DNA of 64,000 nt from Luidia sarsii (GCA_949987565.1 OX465110.1:15602290-15666289); one strand, 5' to 3'. Numbered from the stretch's first letter, positions 24,071-37,826 are shown. Notes: a model not told the origin generated them from the sequence alone. Numbers and translations: made by a program.

Positions 24071-24245
24071 TAACTGTCCTATATCTCCAGGGAAATCACC
24101 CACATTTTCATTCAGATGTGACAAAACGATTTTCTTGTACATGTAACTTGTAAACCTGGCTTCACTAGTGACCATACAAAGAAGTAGCTTTCTTAAAATT
24201 TCTTTTCAAACAAACAAAGAAAATGAAAACTTACTGAGATTTGTT

Positions 24246-24766
24246 TAAAACAATTGCTTTGCTAAGTTTGCTCGTAAAAAAACACACCTTTATCCATAAT
24301 ATTATAATCTTCACTATTAAAGCCCCTACACAACATTGGTAAGATCGAAAAACAGAAATGTTCACAGATTTACATTATGAAACTTATACAGTTTGAAGAT
24401 GGTTATAGTAGAAACCTTGCACTGAAATATTTCTGCCTAAAATGATGTATTTTGGGAGAAATGAGTAAAAGAAATAGTTTACGTCTCACCGAGATCTAAA
24501 CTATTTTTCGGAACAGGGCGGCGTTGAATGCTGCATTTTCGCGAAACAAATGAAGCGGTTTTCACAATTTTCTCGAGACTCGGTTGGCGGATTGAGCTGA
24601 AATGTTCACAGGTGTGGTATTTTTATGCATACGTTGGATCAGACAACGTATGGATGCTATTCTTTGACCTCGACCAATGTTGTGTACTGGCTTTAAACAA
24701 TTGCTTTGCTAAGTTTGCTAGTAAAAAAAAACCCTTTATCCATAATATTATAATCTTCACTATTAA
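24246..24766 (+). repeat. 75-base direct repeats flanking a TTAA MITE
   Basis: CAATTGCTTTGCTAAGTTTG ... CATAATATTATAATCTTCAC TATTAA occurs at 24246-24320 and again at 24692-24766 with a few differences. The MITE lies exactly between the two, sharing the TTAA at each junction. Confidence 0.85.
24317..24696 (+). mobile_element. TTAA-flanked MITE, copy 2
   Basis: TTAA-AGCCCCTACACAACATTGGT at the left; ACCAATGTTGTGTACTGGCT-TTAA at the right (two changes in the terminal repeat). Nearly full-length relative to copy 1. Confidence 0.9.
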
Positions 24767-25788
24767 GGGGTCAATGTATACAAACTGATATTAAGAAAAC
24801 CTATACAGTGTATACATGTCCTGAGATGAAGAATCTGATATTATTTTGAAGGGATAAGAACAAACAAATCAAATCTTATCAGGATTGGTAGACATGACAT
24901 GAACAACCAACGAATCACTCTGTCTCCACAGAAGGGTGAGCACGAGTTCACATTTTCGAGAGTGCCCGCCCTTTTTAAGCCTGCACAGTGCACAATCACA
25001 GTCTTATCTATGGACATGTATACAACCCATTCTTCACTCATTTTTTTTAAGGTGAGAATAAGTTGAGTTCTTTCAAGGCAGACCTTTCCCTCCATGAGGA
25101 CATCAAGAATCCTTCTGCAATGACTGTTTTAGTGTTGACCCAGTTTAAACTTTAGGGTGACGCGCATAAATAATGCTGACACACTTTTGTACTGTTCACA
25201 TGCCCCCCCCCCCCCCAATAAAGAAAAAAAGACAAACGTTGCAGCAAAAATGAGTGGGAAAATCAAAATGCAAAGATCTCAAGGAAAATTATTGCTTTGG
25301 TTTACAGAGAATTTCTTTAGAATTGATGCATTCATAAGAAAGTATTATATTGATCCGATAACCCCACTTTGATTCAGTGCGTAAATATTCCATTATTTTT
25401 TCACATGAGAAGGTGTTTTCTTGGTCAATATTCCATGGTTCTTTAAGGATTGGTTTGTTTGGTGAAGCCATCTGGATGTGAATCTACATTGTGAAATGTG
25501 AATGCTTCTTAAGTTTGCAACTCTCAGCCTGGCAAGTGTTTCCCCAAATCCTATGATCTGTTTTCTGTCCTCTCTATTCCTATCCCATGGATTGAACTGA
25601 TGACCATTTTAAGCTGGTCTTTGGACGCCTCCAGATACAACATGCACCGTTTCCTATTCTATTCTATCCTAGGCTAATTCCTTTAAGGGTTTCTGGGACT
25701 TTCTGCCTTTTTTGTGGACACTTACTGACAGCCTAGCACAGTTAAATACAGAGCTTGAACATTGTCCGGATGATATGGGACTAACACT

Positions 25789-26198
25789 GCGTTCATACTT
25801 GATCCTGCGGTCACGGAGGATCTGATCCAGTGCTGCGTTCACACTGGATCCTGATCCTGCATTGATCGCACATTGAGCAGCGGAAACGCTCTCCAAAGGT
25901 TATCCACGTAGGTCACTAGTCATGCGCAGTAGAACGTCAGCACGGCCATGACACGCGAAACACATAAACACATACATGTACACAAAGTCTTGTTTTCGCG
26001 CGTTTTTCCAGGCATGGGCCGGATGTGGTCGCTGTAAACCGCAGGATCAGATCCAGCATTGCGTCCACACTGATCTGATCCTTCCCAAAAGGAGGATCAG
26101 AGATCTGATCCTGATTGCGCAAGCGTTCACACTTGCTTTGATCGCCCTTTCGGGATCTGATCCTCCTTGCGGGATCAAGTGTGAATGCAGTGTTAGTC
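25789..26198. mobile_element. 410-bp foldback element rich in GATC/CAGATC words
   Basis: The ends GACTAACACTGCGTTCATAC and GTGTGAATGCAGTGTTAGTC are mirror images; the arms extend about 48 bases with gaps. Internally ATCTGATCC/GGATCAGAT and GTTCACACT recur on both strands. Non-coding. Confidence 0.8.
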
Positions 26199-26510
26199 AC
26201 ACGCACAAAATACTCAGAAATACGGTACTCAAAACAACAGGCCCTGTGCTTTTTCAACATCGCATAGTTTGTCAGGGCGCTTTCCTCTTTGAAGAAAAAA
26301 AGCTGCTGTTTGCAATGCTTTGGTGTTTGAGGCATAGGATTTCAGAGGTTAGCTGAGGCAAGGAACTTGGCATCTTTATCTTACTGCAGGGTAAGTGACA
26401 CTGCAGTCATGACTCATGACACCTACAGTAACTGTATCAAGCACAGTACAAAGGTGTATCAAGTTCTCAAGTTAAATAAGACTTCAGGCTTTGCAGGGTG
26501 GGTGAACAAT

Positions 26511-26745
26511 ATAGGAAGGTTTGCAGTGAAACCATGTATAAGGTCTCTTAAAGAAGAGGTGTGGTTCTGAAAAGAACCTGAGTGGTAACTCAAAGTTTCG
26601 ACCAGTATGCTCTGGCCGTCATCTATCTCCTGATGACGGCCAGAGCATACTGGTCGAAACATCGAGTTACCACTCAGGTTCTTTTCAGAACCACACCTCT
26701 TCTTTAAGAGACCTTATACATGGTGTCACCGCAAACCTTCCTATA
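26511..26745. mobile_element. Near-perfect 113-base-arm hairpin element
   Basis: The left arm from ATAGGAAGGTTTGCAGTG to TCTGGCCGTCATC mirrors the right arm from GATGACGGCCAGAGCATACT to GCAAACCTTCCTAT with only about four mismatches and a loop of about 8 bases. Relatives: a half copy at 45634-45740 and divergent copies at 56894-57118, 16675-16760, 41685-41770 and 12790-12880. Confidence 0.9.
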
Positions 26746-28198
26746 TTCTCAAGTTAAAGTACAACGTAACAGGAAAATATTGCAAACTGCCTACACCAAC
26801 TAGCATGCCCTGAGATATAGAAATCTTATGTTCCAAAGCAAGCAGGCAGGATCTTTCCCTACATCTTTCAGAGAGGTCAGGACTGCTGGTACTGAAGTGT
26901 CAGGCCCTCTAAAAACCTTGTTTCCACTGGACTTATTTTGGTCAAAGTAGATTTTAGTACATTGGAATTCGCGGCATAGCACCACACACAAAACACCAGA
27001 TCAAAAGTTTGATCTTTCTTGAAGATTGAAATTCGTCCTATTCAAGACTAAAAACCCAAATGAAGCAGAGGTACAGGTCTATACAAAGAACAAACCTTAG
27101 AGGAGAAGTATATAGGAAGTGAGAATTGCTAGCAAAAAGGACTGAAGTAAATCTTATTTCATTCAAATCCTCTAATTGGCATGGTATCAGTCAGGCCCAA
27201 AAAAGTAATAGTTAAACAAAAAATAATAATTCTGCTTCCGGTTACCCGACGGACCCTATTTCTAGCCTGCGACCCTAAACATTTTACCGGGAAACAACTA
27301 TGATAAAAATTCAATGTGTAATTTGATTGTATTAAGGCTTGACCACATGCAGATGCAGATTGTACAAAAAAAAATTGTTAAAAAAAAATTCCCTCCCTAC
27401 CTAGTACCTACCCTGTTTTGAAATGACATGTAATCGGAAGCAGGACTTTTTTTGTTTTGCCTTTAACTAAGTCAGAGGGTTTGAGAACAGTTTTTTGGAA
27501 GAGCTAAGTAACTACGGTAGTGGATGTTGTGCTCATTTTCCATATGTTAGTACATATACCGTAAGTTGAGCACTTAATAGAATGGCTCCCCTGTGCATTG
27601 TAGATGGTATCCTTATCAAATTTCAAATGTCAGATGGGGCGTAGTGTGGAATGAAATGGGGAGTAGAGGAAGTCTGTCATGTGTGAAGACTGTAAGACTT
27701 CTTTACAGTTTGCACCCTGATCCCTTAAAAGAGCTTCCTGTGAAGTTTACGTGTGGTAGCGTGCAACTGCGGATCTTAGAGGGAGGACGGAGAGGGGGGG
27801 GGGGGAGCAGTGCGATTGCTTACAACAATACAATGGTTCTCTGTGCTTACACACAAGCTTCCAGTACAACAAGATTTCAAACAAACAAGCAAGCTCCCCT
27901 CTCCCTCTCTCTCTCTCTCCCCCCCCCTTCCCTTGCGTAACCAACAAAGGGCTGTGAATCAGTGCTATTCAGGTGAGCAATCTGGTTTACCAAAGAGCCT
28001 TGCACGAAGGGGGGGGGGGGGGAGGGTTACAGCCAAACCTGGATAAACCCACAGCATAGTCACTCCCCTGTCCATCCACGGGTATCAGCCCCCTCATCCT
28101 CCCCCCTCTCCCTCCACCCCTACCCCAGTTAAAACCTGAATGTAGCCCATCCTGAGATGGTTTGCTTTTCTTGGTACTCGAGTCAAGAATGTCCTTGA

Positions 28199-28270
28199 GT
28201 GGATCAGAAAAAAGGGGGGAGAAAGAGGATGGGGGGGGGGGGGGAGAAAGAGGATGGGGGGAGGGTTGGG
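28199..28270 (+). repeat. G-rich duplicated tract
   Basis: GGGAGAAAGAGGATGGGGG repeats twice with G runs of up to about 15. G-quadruplex potential; assembly length uncertain. Confidence 0.7.
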
Positions 28271-29864
28271 AGGGTTTTGAGGAGGGAGGGAAGGTGCGGT
28301 GGCTTGGGCCGTACTGATGGGTATCCGAGGCGCTTACGTGGCCGCAGAGGGGCAGCGTGGAAATCCCTGCTCAGTCAGCCGAGGAGGGGTTTGCGTGCAG
28401 AGCAGGAACTTTAAGCACCTCAAGAACAACAAACACAGACTGCGGCTTTGTCTTGGCCCTTTGTGGCCGGACAAAGGCCGGAATGCGGGTAGAAAATGCC
28501 AGCCTAGGGGTGCTTACGACTCTTCGCACGCTATCCCCTTCTCACGGAAGGAGGGAGGAAGCGAGTGGCTTCTGCAATGCAGACTCCGGAATAGAAGCCA
28601 AACACACGGCAACCTCAATACTAACTGGGGTTATGGGTGGGCGGAGATATACGTATACAAAAAAAAAACAGCAAGGAGAGAGAGAGAGAGGGGGGAATTC
28701 TGGCTTCTTACTGGAGTAAAAAAAATGATTTAAACACTGGCTAGACTATGAAGGTATTGTCCGGGTGCACCAACTTGCAACCCCTTGGGCGAGGGATGGG
28801 AGGGGAGATGCAGGCAAGAGGGAAGATGCGGGGGAGAGAGGAGCGGGACGGGTGAATGTTGTTTTGGGGGAGAGGGTATGGATGAGGGCTGGTCTACACC
28901 CATGGCCGAATTCGGAAGGCAGTGCGTGACAACAGACAACAGATGACAGTATAGGGTACATCAAAGAACAAAGCATAGACTGTTGACAGACTCTCCCCCC
29001 CCCCCCCCCGAAAAAGAATGAAAACAACTCCATGTCGCAAACAAAACACCTCCTGCTATGCTTTTGGTTGACAGCGAGCTGACACAAGTTTGTTTTATAT
29101 GAAAGATACATGTTGATAGCAGGCCTAAAATTAGAACCGACAACTAAATATAGGCAAGGTGACAGAATGAGACAAACAAAATGAAACGTGACAAGAACGG
29201 GATAAATACCATTATATCATGGATTTTAGGCCCTGTTACCCATGGAAAACAAGTGTCAAATGCAATCAAACCCCAATTATTTTTTAGTCTGCATGCTGGT
29301 AGTGCTGGGCAAGTAACTGGTAGAACTACATGTACTAGTACTTTTACTGCACCACTTTGATCCCCATGCTCAGAACATGGAGGTTATCTTGAGAATTCCT
29401 TTAATTGCCACCAAATTTGGTGGGTTGGCTCTGGCATGGCTCTGGTCAGGCCCAAGTGTCTCTGGGGGGCTGCTGTGTAGCAATTACATGCATGAACCTC
29501 AGCAATTAGTCAATTTCAACCACATCCCAGTAAGGGCACCCCTGGTCATCTTAATTGCTAGGTTCCACAGCCTGGCAACATGGCAGGTGAGACCCAGGGG
29601 ATTGTCTTTAGGTTTTTAATTGAGGGGCTCAGAGGAGATGGTTTGGGGGCATTGGGGGAGTGGACAAGATTTCCTGGAAAATTTCTACATCTGACTAGGC
29701 CCTTCTGAGAGGAGTCAGCTTGTCAGAGTGTGACACGGCTTTTGAGTTTGGCTTTTGAGCTTTGAACGCCTGGCAACAAAATTGGGCGAAATATCAATGC
29801 CACATGTTGAGGAGGATCCTCCACAGGAGGAGTTACCGTTTCATGTACTGTACATGTCAGACAA

Positions 29865-30245
29865 AAAGCTGTGTCCGCAGACTCCGCACTGGACTTATTT
29901 TGGGTAAACTAACCGAGCAAATGGGTAACTAGACCATTTTAAGTCCAATGCGGACAGCCCAGGAAGTTTTCCTCCCAGGTAACTTACCCGACTCGAATGG
30001 GTAGTTTAACCGAGTGACTGCTGCCAGGTAAAATTGACCAGGTCAGTGTGCAGGTTTAACCGAGTCAAAAAGTCCAATTGATGCGTCGTGCGTTTGTATG
30101 CACCAGTCGGTTAAGTTTAGCGGTCGTAAAGGTTAATTTACCCACGTCAATAGTCCAAGTGTGGACGCCTGGAAGATTTACCCACTGGAATGTTACCCAC
30201 GGTCTTAGTCTTAGTAAAAAATAAGTCCAGTGCAGACACGGCTTT
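29865..30245. mobile_element. TIR element with GTCCGCACTGGACTT ends, copy 1
   Basis: The left end AAAGCTGTGTCCGCAG..CCGCACTGGACTTATTTT and the right end AAAATAAGTCCAGTGCAGAC-ACGGCTTT are inverted. The interior has many TTTAACCGAG / CTCGGTTA words and AGGAAGTTTTCCTCCCAGGT, shared with 40030-40500 in opposite orientation. Confidence 0.8.
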
Positions 30246-30744
30246 ATACATTGTACAGTGTATCAGCATTCTATCAGAAATCTTGCTGTGCTACCAATTG
30301 AAGAAAAAAAGTGATGAATCAGCATTCTTCATCTTCACACATACCCACATACCTGTCAGCAACTGCAAAGACCAAATAGCATTGTTCTAACCCAATCAAA
30401 TTGATTTGGAGAATTGGAGTTATTTATGGTCACAGGTCCCTGAATAACTTTTAACATCAGGATTTGGGTTTAAATAAAAAAAAAAGTGGGCTTTGTGTGA
30501 CAAGAACCAGGTTGGGGCTGAGAATGCCTTGAACGACCGGTATACAACTCTTTCGTCCTCATACTGTTGTTGCTAATACTGGCAGCAGAAAGTGTTCACG
30601 GAAAATAACTGGTTGATCCTCGACTCCAAAAGGATCAAAATGCCTGACGACAAATGAGACACCGCACTTAATTTCTGATCCTTTGATCATTTTAAAGTAA
30701 TACCAAAATGCTGCAAAATGCCAAAATGCAAATCTGAAATGTCA

Positions 30745-30860
30745 AGAATGTAGGGGGACTGACGTTTTGATCCTACGAGGAACTTTGTCAAAGACAGGAC
30801 AGAAACAGGATTCTCTTCGAGAAAGATAAAAAACCTCAGGCCCTCTACATTTTTCCCTCT
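30745..30860. mobile_element. GATCCTAGCAGGACC-family repeat, divergent copy
   Basis: GGGGGACTGACGTTTTGATCCTACGAGGAAC faces CTTCGAGAAAG..CCTCAGGCCCTCTACATTTT. The arms are incomplete. Confidence 0.6.
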
Positions 30861-31526
30861 TTTTTTTTCTTCTGAGCAGCACAGTTACTACAGTTACTAT
30901 ACAGTACATTGTTTGTTTTTTCTTTCTTTTAGTGACCTCAAGCATCAAAATTTGAATGGAGAGATACGTACGTGTACATGTAGCTAAACAGAAGCTATTC
31001 TGGGGTTTTCAAGCAACCAAAGTCCCCCATGTACATGTACAGTTTGTTTAAACTTACATCTATCCCTCCTGGGAAAATTTAAACGAGGCTTTCTGATTGG
31101 TCAACCTGTAATGACCCTTTTGGCAAAATCACACGGAACTAAGTATAGTTTATAAGTCAATTTCATTTTTCAAAAGCATCATCCGACCCAATTTAAAGGC
31201 AAGCAATGAGGTTACTTTTTTTTTCACTCCCTCGACGCTCTCTTTCCCTCACTCACTCACTCCCCCTACCTCTCTCTCCCTCTCTCCCTCTCTCTCCCCC
31301 TCCCCTGCCCACACATCAATTAGTATGGAGTATCTTTGGCCGCATTATGCCGGACAATGGGATGAAGTCCGGGGACTAGACAATGGGGACAATGGACCCA
31401 CAAGCGCCACTGGTACCAGAAAAAAGGGAAACGTCTGTGTGTGTGTCCACAATGTCTGTTCTCTTGTCACGCAATCTGGGGAGGAGATGGCAGAATGAAC
31501 AAAGTAAATACTCCATCTCTTCCCTC

Positions 31527-31529
31527 TCC

Positions 31530-31605
<76 letters not shown>

Positions 31606-31615
31606 CTCTCTCTCC
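31527..31615 (+). repeat. (TC)n microsatellite
   Basis: About 85 bases of CT dinucleotides with two CG interruptions. The Leu/Ser and Glu/Arg frames across it are artefacts. Confidence 0.97.
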
Positions 31616-33770
31616 TTTACAGACATAGTACAGGCTTAGTGATATAGTATAACTGGAATTATATAGCATCACTCATGAAGCAAGGAGTGTTAATAATGCA
31701 ACTACACATGACAGGGTAGATCCATTTCTGACACATCAATTCATCACTGCTCCATATTGCTTCACGCTTAAATCACGTAAATCGCAAACAAATGTCAGGT
31801 CACTTTTTATCAATGCAAAGACAGAAGAATGGACAGAAACAGATATTGATACCTACTATATTATACCCACAATCCATCCATTCGGATTTCGGAGATCGAC
31901 TTTTTGAAGGTTTGATTGGGGGGGGGGGGAGAATTGACAGAGGGGAAAAAGATTAACCAGAGACTGGGGACCTATCCTGAGCATGGCCCACTGTTATCAC
32001 TATCCTAAGGCAACATCAAGATTTGTTTTTCTGATGCAGATCCAGTTTTGGGCTGGTCCCCATAACTCCCCAATGATTCATACATCTATACAATTATCCC
32101 TCCCATTTTGTTATGGTTTCAATGAGGGTAAAAAAAAACAGAGAAAAAAACAAAAACCCGACTTGATCTCAACCGAAGAAGTTGCAAACACTAAACCTGC
32201 AGCTGCGAAGCGTTGATTTCTTTGTATGTTTGAACTTGGCCAGAAATCCTTCATTCCCCCTTGTTTTTTCCATGCTTTTCATTTTGAGAATCACCCCCAT
32301 GACTTAAAGTGAAAGTGAGAAATGTCATAACCAGTGTTCATAGCCTAAACCAGCAAAGTATAAACACTTAAACAGAGAGACAAAAAACGTACATCCATTC
32401 ATTTTGTTTACTAATGTTTACTCGCACTACATGTCAGGCAAGGCACTATGTGAAAGGGTAGGGGGCCTACATGTAGATTGGGTTTAGCATATTGTATGAT
32501 AATCCCCCCCCAAAAAAAACTTTCTGTTTTGGTATGTGTATCATGCGACTTGGGTATCTTTTGTCTGAAACTTCCACGCTTTGAAATTATACACTCGCCA
32601 GAGTAAGGAGATTGTAAGGTTTGTGATTAATCAATGGTGACGCAAACCGCTCATTAAAACTGATGCATCTCTCCCCCCTTCTAGCTGGTCAAACCCTCAT
32701 TTGGCCTGGCCTGGCATCGCTTGTTTATTCCGCCTGTGATTTCTTGGCTTCAGATCCTCTGCTCTGAGGGAAACCCACCAAATGACAGGGCTTTGCTCTG
32801 CCGCAGAGTAAAAGGAACAAAAAAGGGCAAAAAAGAAGAAGAAGAAAGAACGAAAAGAAGACCAGGGAAGGGGGGGGGGCAGTTTCCGTTTGTCTCCTTC
32901 CGGCTTGTCGTACACCTACGTCAGCGTTCCGCACGGAAGCCCACCAAAAGCCGGTTCCCTTAAAAAACACTCTGCAATTAATAATCATCAACTACTAGCC
33001 CGGTACTCCGCTGGAAATGATCAGACTATCAGTGGACCAAGCCCGCATCAAACGGTCTCTGTTCACTGAGAAAAGTTGGATTAGTTTGAACACTGGACAA
33101 AACTTTACATTGTCTTCAGTTAAGAAAATGTGGGATCAACTTGTACACATGGAAAAGTCCTAGATTCTGATCACAGGAAACTTTATATTGTCATGAATGA
33201 GTAAATGTTGAAACAATTGTGTAGGGAAGCATACACGTGTAGGAATCACAAAATCAAAACTGTGAACTATTTTGGGTCCAATGATCCCACGAAGTAGGCT
33301 ATCCACTTATAACAAAAGCATTTCTGATGGCAAAACTCAGCATTCAAACCTACAAACACCAAACAACAAATTTCAAATATTCACTAAACTGACATTCCAT
33401 TTCATTTGATACATGTACAATGCAACAACAGTCCCATAGATAACTCATTGTACTTTTACTAGGCAACCACAAACAAACAATTTTACATGAACTCAATTGT
33501 GGGTTTCAGTTGCAACCAAATATTTGTATTATTTTTTGAGTGAGTGAAAGAAATGCACGCTTGAATAGAATAATGCATGCTTGTATAAATGATAACTGTC
33601 TGTCACCCAACTTTAGATGTCATTCAACTTTTGACCATAAACTCACTGGCATAAAAAGGCATATTTTTTTTTACTGGTATTAAGCTATTTTCACAAGATT
33701 TGAAGGTCAAACATAAAGTACATGTAAAAAGGAACACCTGACTGGGAACTTTAGCACAATTTTCTTTTGG

Positions 33771-33960
33771 AAAAATGGCAAAGAAAACTTTGACTGGACC
33801 GGGACAAGTTGAACCCAAGACCTCTGGTTTTGCTTACCAGTGTAGTTATTATCTGAGCTATCCAGCCCTGAGATGGCGACCTTCCAAAATAGTCAACTAC
33901 CAGTAGTCTTTGCTAGGGTGGGGGCACTAGTCTGAAGCCTTCAACCATTAACTGCCATAA
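33771..33960 (-). mobile_element. tRNA-derived SINE copy (minus orientation)
   Basis: Read on the minus strand: GGCTGGATAGCTCAGATAAT (A-box-like), then CCAGAGGTCTTGGGTTCAAC (B-box-like), then CCCGGTCCAGTCAAAGTTTT and a CTTTGCCATTTTTCC tail. It matches 41040-41165 and 5580-5770 in order and spacing. Confidence 0.7.
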
Positions 33961-36900
33961 TTATAAGTTTTGAAAATGGAATGTTTGGAATCCAAATTGA
34001 TCAAGCTTTTTCAGGATGTGATTTTAAGTGTCGAAAAGAACTTTGTGCCAGCAGATTGGTTAGAACTGATTCAAGTAAGATTTGACGATGAAAGTCAAAT
34101 TGTCGAAGTTATTCCAAAACCATTCAGCAATGGATGACCCATGTGCGAATAAACTGCTGTTACAATTTTACCAACTCACTTGTCTCACTAGGATGATAGC
34201 CACCATTGTTAACCTATTCTTAACTTAGACAGATAGCCTAATACTTGGTCATTCAGTCACATCCTTAACCCCTTGTCAGAAAGAGAAAGACAGACAAATA
34301 GAAAATATCGACGGATGCCCTGAACCACCAAAATCAGATTATGGTTTGGAATCTTTGGTAAACCTCAGCGTGGAGTAGCAGTACTACTGTACATCCTTAG
34401 CAACGGAATGACTTAAGTGCTTAGGTTGGGCCAATTTGCTAAAACCGGCTTGTTTTGTTCTCTGAACAAAAGAGCTTTTTCTGCTTACCTCCTGTTAGTC
34501 TGGGAACACAGGAATCCCTTTGAGTTGAGAAGGGGGGGGGGAAGGGACAAGTGAGGGAAGCCGATTGTGTTAGGGGGGAACAAAAGGTGAGCATTGTCAC
34601 GCATGGGCAAGTGGTTAGGTTTTAGGCTGTTTGTCAGAAAGACATACGTGTACGTACATGTGCACGATATTATTCAACTTATTTGAGCCTCTGTCTGAAA
34701 AGCAGCTTTGCAGCGGATGATGGGGTTGGGAATGCCATTGAACCAAACATGTTCCATGCCGCAAATGCCACAGTCCCACAGAAAAGCTCCGTAACATGTA
34801 TGCGAAAATACATTGTTGTCCTTACAGAAAGCAGCGAAGCTGTGGTATTTTTGGAATAACATCTGCAAACAAGAACCCCAAAGATGTTTCGTTATTTCTA
34901 TCAACTTTTTATAAATTTAAGTCAATCGTTGACTTGATTTTAAACTCTCTTTGGCCATGTTCATGCTGGGCTTTTTTTTGTGGGGAGGGGGGGGGAAACT
35001 CCGGCTACTTTGCTGAAGAATGACAAAATTAAGTCCACTGAAAGTGCAATGTAAACTAACATACTATGATGTAAAGCTACAACCTATTATTGAACAAGCT
35101 GGAAACTTATTTCATTTTAAACTTGATATTTTATCAGCCACTATTCACAACAAATGAACACTCTGTCAGTACACAAAAAACACCCAAAAAGTGGGAACAT
35201 AAGGAATTATCACTCTCTGGAATATCTCAGTAAGTTTGACCTTGGTGACAGAATAAAAAGTCCAGTGTGAACACAGTTTAGAGCTGCATGCAACCTTTCT
35301 TTAAAGCATGGCAAAGCATGCTGTTATTATTTCTACCTGTGTAGGAGCCTCTCATGTCACCACAGAACCTCTCAGTGTGCTGCTCTATGGGTCACAGCTA
35401 ACAAGAGAACACTCACTATTGATCTGTTAGGTGACAACCACTGGACACAAGTCGTCAGGCTACCCTGTCAGAACAGCATTAATTATTCACGAGGTCAATT
35501 TTCCTTTTACATCTGACTGGAGGGGCAAAAACAATACCCACTGTGTGCGACCCTCGGAGGTGCTATTAGTACTTGGAAGTCAGACTTGGTAATTGCAAAC
35601 TCATTCAAGGTTGAATGTACATGTACATCTGGTAATTACCAAATTAGCTCAACTCAATAACTGCACAATTTGCTGGGATAGAGGTGGATTTTTTGGGGAA
35701 GTCACTGGTTGGTCAAATACGGACATTTTGTTTGCAACAGAAATTTACAGATCAAAGCGTTCATGATTATAAAGTGCGATTAAACACCATTTCAGCCGAT
35801 TCATATCAGGGCATAGCTCTGCTATTTGAAGGCTCAAACAGAGTAATGATCAAATACCAATGAATTGATGGACCAGTGACATACACTGATACGGGTACAA
35901 ACTTTTCATTGAAATATGTGAAACCTTTATAAATCAGCTCTTATGTAAATATCGAAGCTATTGTGCGTCGGAAACAAACTTTTTCATTGTTTGATAATGT
36001 AGGACATTGAAATCCGTTTTGGTGAGGTTACAGATTATCACTATTCACTAGGTACATAAGACCACTATCAACTTAGCAGTTAGCACAGCTATGTAGCCCA
36101 ACACGAAACACGGCCGACAGAAGAATGGATCCCGCGGTTGTTGGTCGTGGGCGATCAACAACGGGCCAAGATCCTGCGGGCCAATAAACTCGCCAAACAA
36201 CGACCGCAGCAACTCCCAAACTCAACACAAAAGGAGAGGGATGCTTAAGAGTTAAGACAACACACTGTATGTTGGTCAACTTCCCACAATCAATCCAATG
36301 ATATCCTGCAATGCTTTTCCCCCTATGCAAAACAAAACAAAACCAGCTTTTTCTCTTGCATTTATTGACTCGTGAGATTGACTTGTGGGCCGCTGCTCAG
36401 GGGACAACTTCTCTGAGCAAATTTGCCTGAAGGAAAGCACAAAGTCAAATAAATTAGGGCAAGACAAAAAAACAACACACTGTTTAAATTCCATTGAAGA
36501 CAGACAGGTACTTCATGATTAAGAAATACTGTAGCTACCGTTTATGCCCCAAAATCTAATCTTGATGGTACAATTCTAAAGACAGAGAATAGTTTCTGAA
36601 ATATTCAAAGCAACTGTTAGCTTGTTATTGTTGTCAAAACCACACTATCTTTTTAAAAGCCTATCACAAAATTGCATCCACAAATTTGGTGTATTTCCAG
36701 CCATTGCATGAAGCTGAGTAGTACTAGACGTGCAATACTTTCAGTGCAACATGTTCAGTTGATTTACTGCATGGTAATGCCACTGCTAAACGATTTTCAA
36801 CCAATGAAATGTCCCCACCATTTCAAGGAGTTCCTTCATTCTTCACATACAGTGTAGTGTCCATTTTGTGAACCCTTGACACAGCAAAAAAAAAAAAATC

Positions 36901-37826
36901 TATACTTGTTACAAGCTCAACTACTGTAGTGTAGGGCACCTTTAAACCACAGCCGGCCCATTGTCCACCATAGCAAGACACAAAGACATTTTTACACATC
37001 AATAAAGTAGGCTTTTCGCCTCCCCCTCAACCCCCTCTGTATTCAACTTTCGAGCAGGGCTTCCGCACTGAGCAGACTACTGTTGTTGTCCACGAGTTCA
37101 GAATATTGTGAGCCTACATTAGGACTAGGAAATGACAAGCTATTCCAAAATCTTTGTCAAATCGGGAACAAAATGAAGCACAGCGACGCAGCCTAAGAAC
37201 AGAGAATTGAATCATTCAAAATCATGAGCAAGTCAGGCTAATCAGTTTCATACACTGTGTGTATGTTCTTAATTCTCTTTGAGCATTTTCTACTGTTCTA
37301 GGGGTTTATGTTACAGAGCATGACACTTTGAGTTCGCACGATGCTAAATGGTGAACAAATTAAAAGCAAAAAAAAAAAGGCTTTCTGGAGATGGAATTCA
37401 CATATCTTTGGATAATCTGTTCTGCCAATAATGAGCCACACTAGGGCTGAAAAGCAAGCACTTATAGATCCAGAGCCTAAGAAAGAAACAGGGTTAGCCT
37501 TCCAAAGCTGATTAAAAAAAAAGAGTTCAAACTTCCAAGAAGGAAAGAGAGTGAGAGAGAAGAAAGCGAGCCAAATGCTGCCGACACGTGACAGCTGACG
37601 AATGGGGGTCAAACCTCTTAGGAGTTATTATGGATAATGTTGTGCTGAATCCAAGGAGATGGACACTGCAGATTGCTCTAGAAATGAATGGGGTTGGGGT
37701 TGCTGAGTCTTATAAATGCTGACAAAAAGCTTCAAGTCTTTGACCATGTACAGGTATGACTGGCAGTTTCCAACTCTCTCAGCACAAATAATGTAAACTA
37801 AACTGTGTAATATGATTTAACAGTAA

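Noticed and set aside
24528..24788. An 86-codon frame with GSDNVWMLFFDLDQCC, also seen in other MITE copies
   Set aside because: The repeated peptide simply reflects shared MITE DNA; frames are broken in other copies and no transposase motif is present.
28199..28733. Gly/Arg-rich frames starting in a G-run region
   Set aside because: Driven by poly-G and GAGG composition; no splice support or protein similarity.
31345..31672. Glu/Arg and Ser/Leu repeat frames
   Set aside because: Translation of the (TC)n microsatellite.
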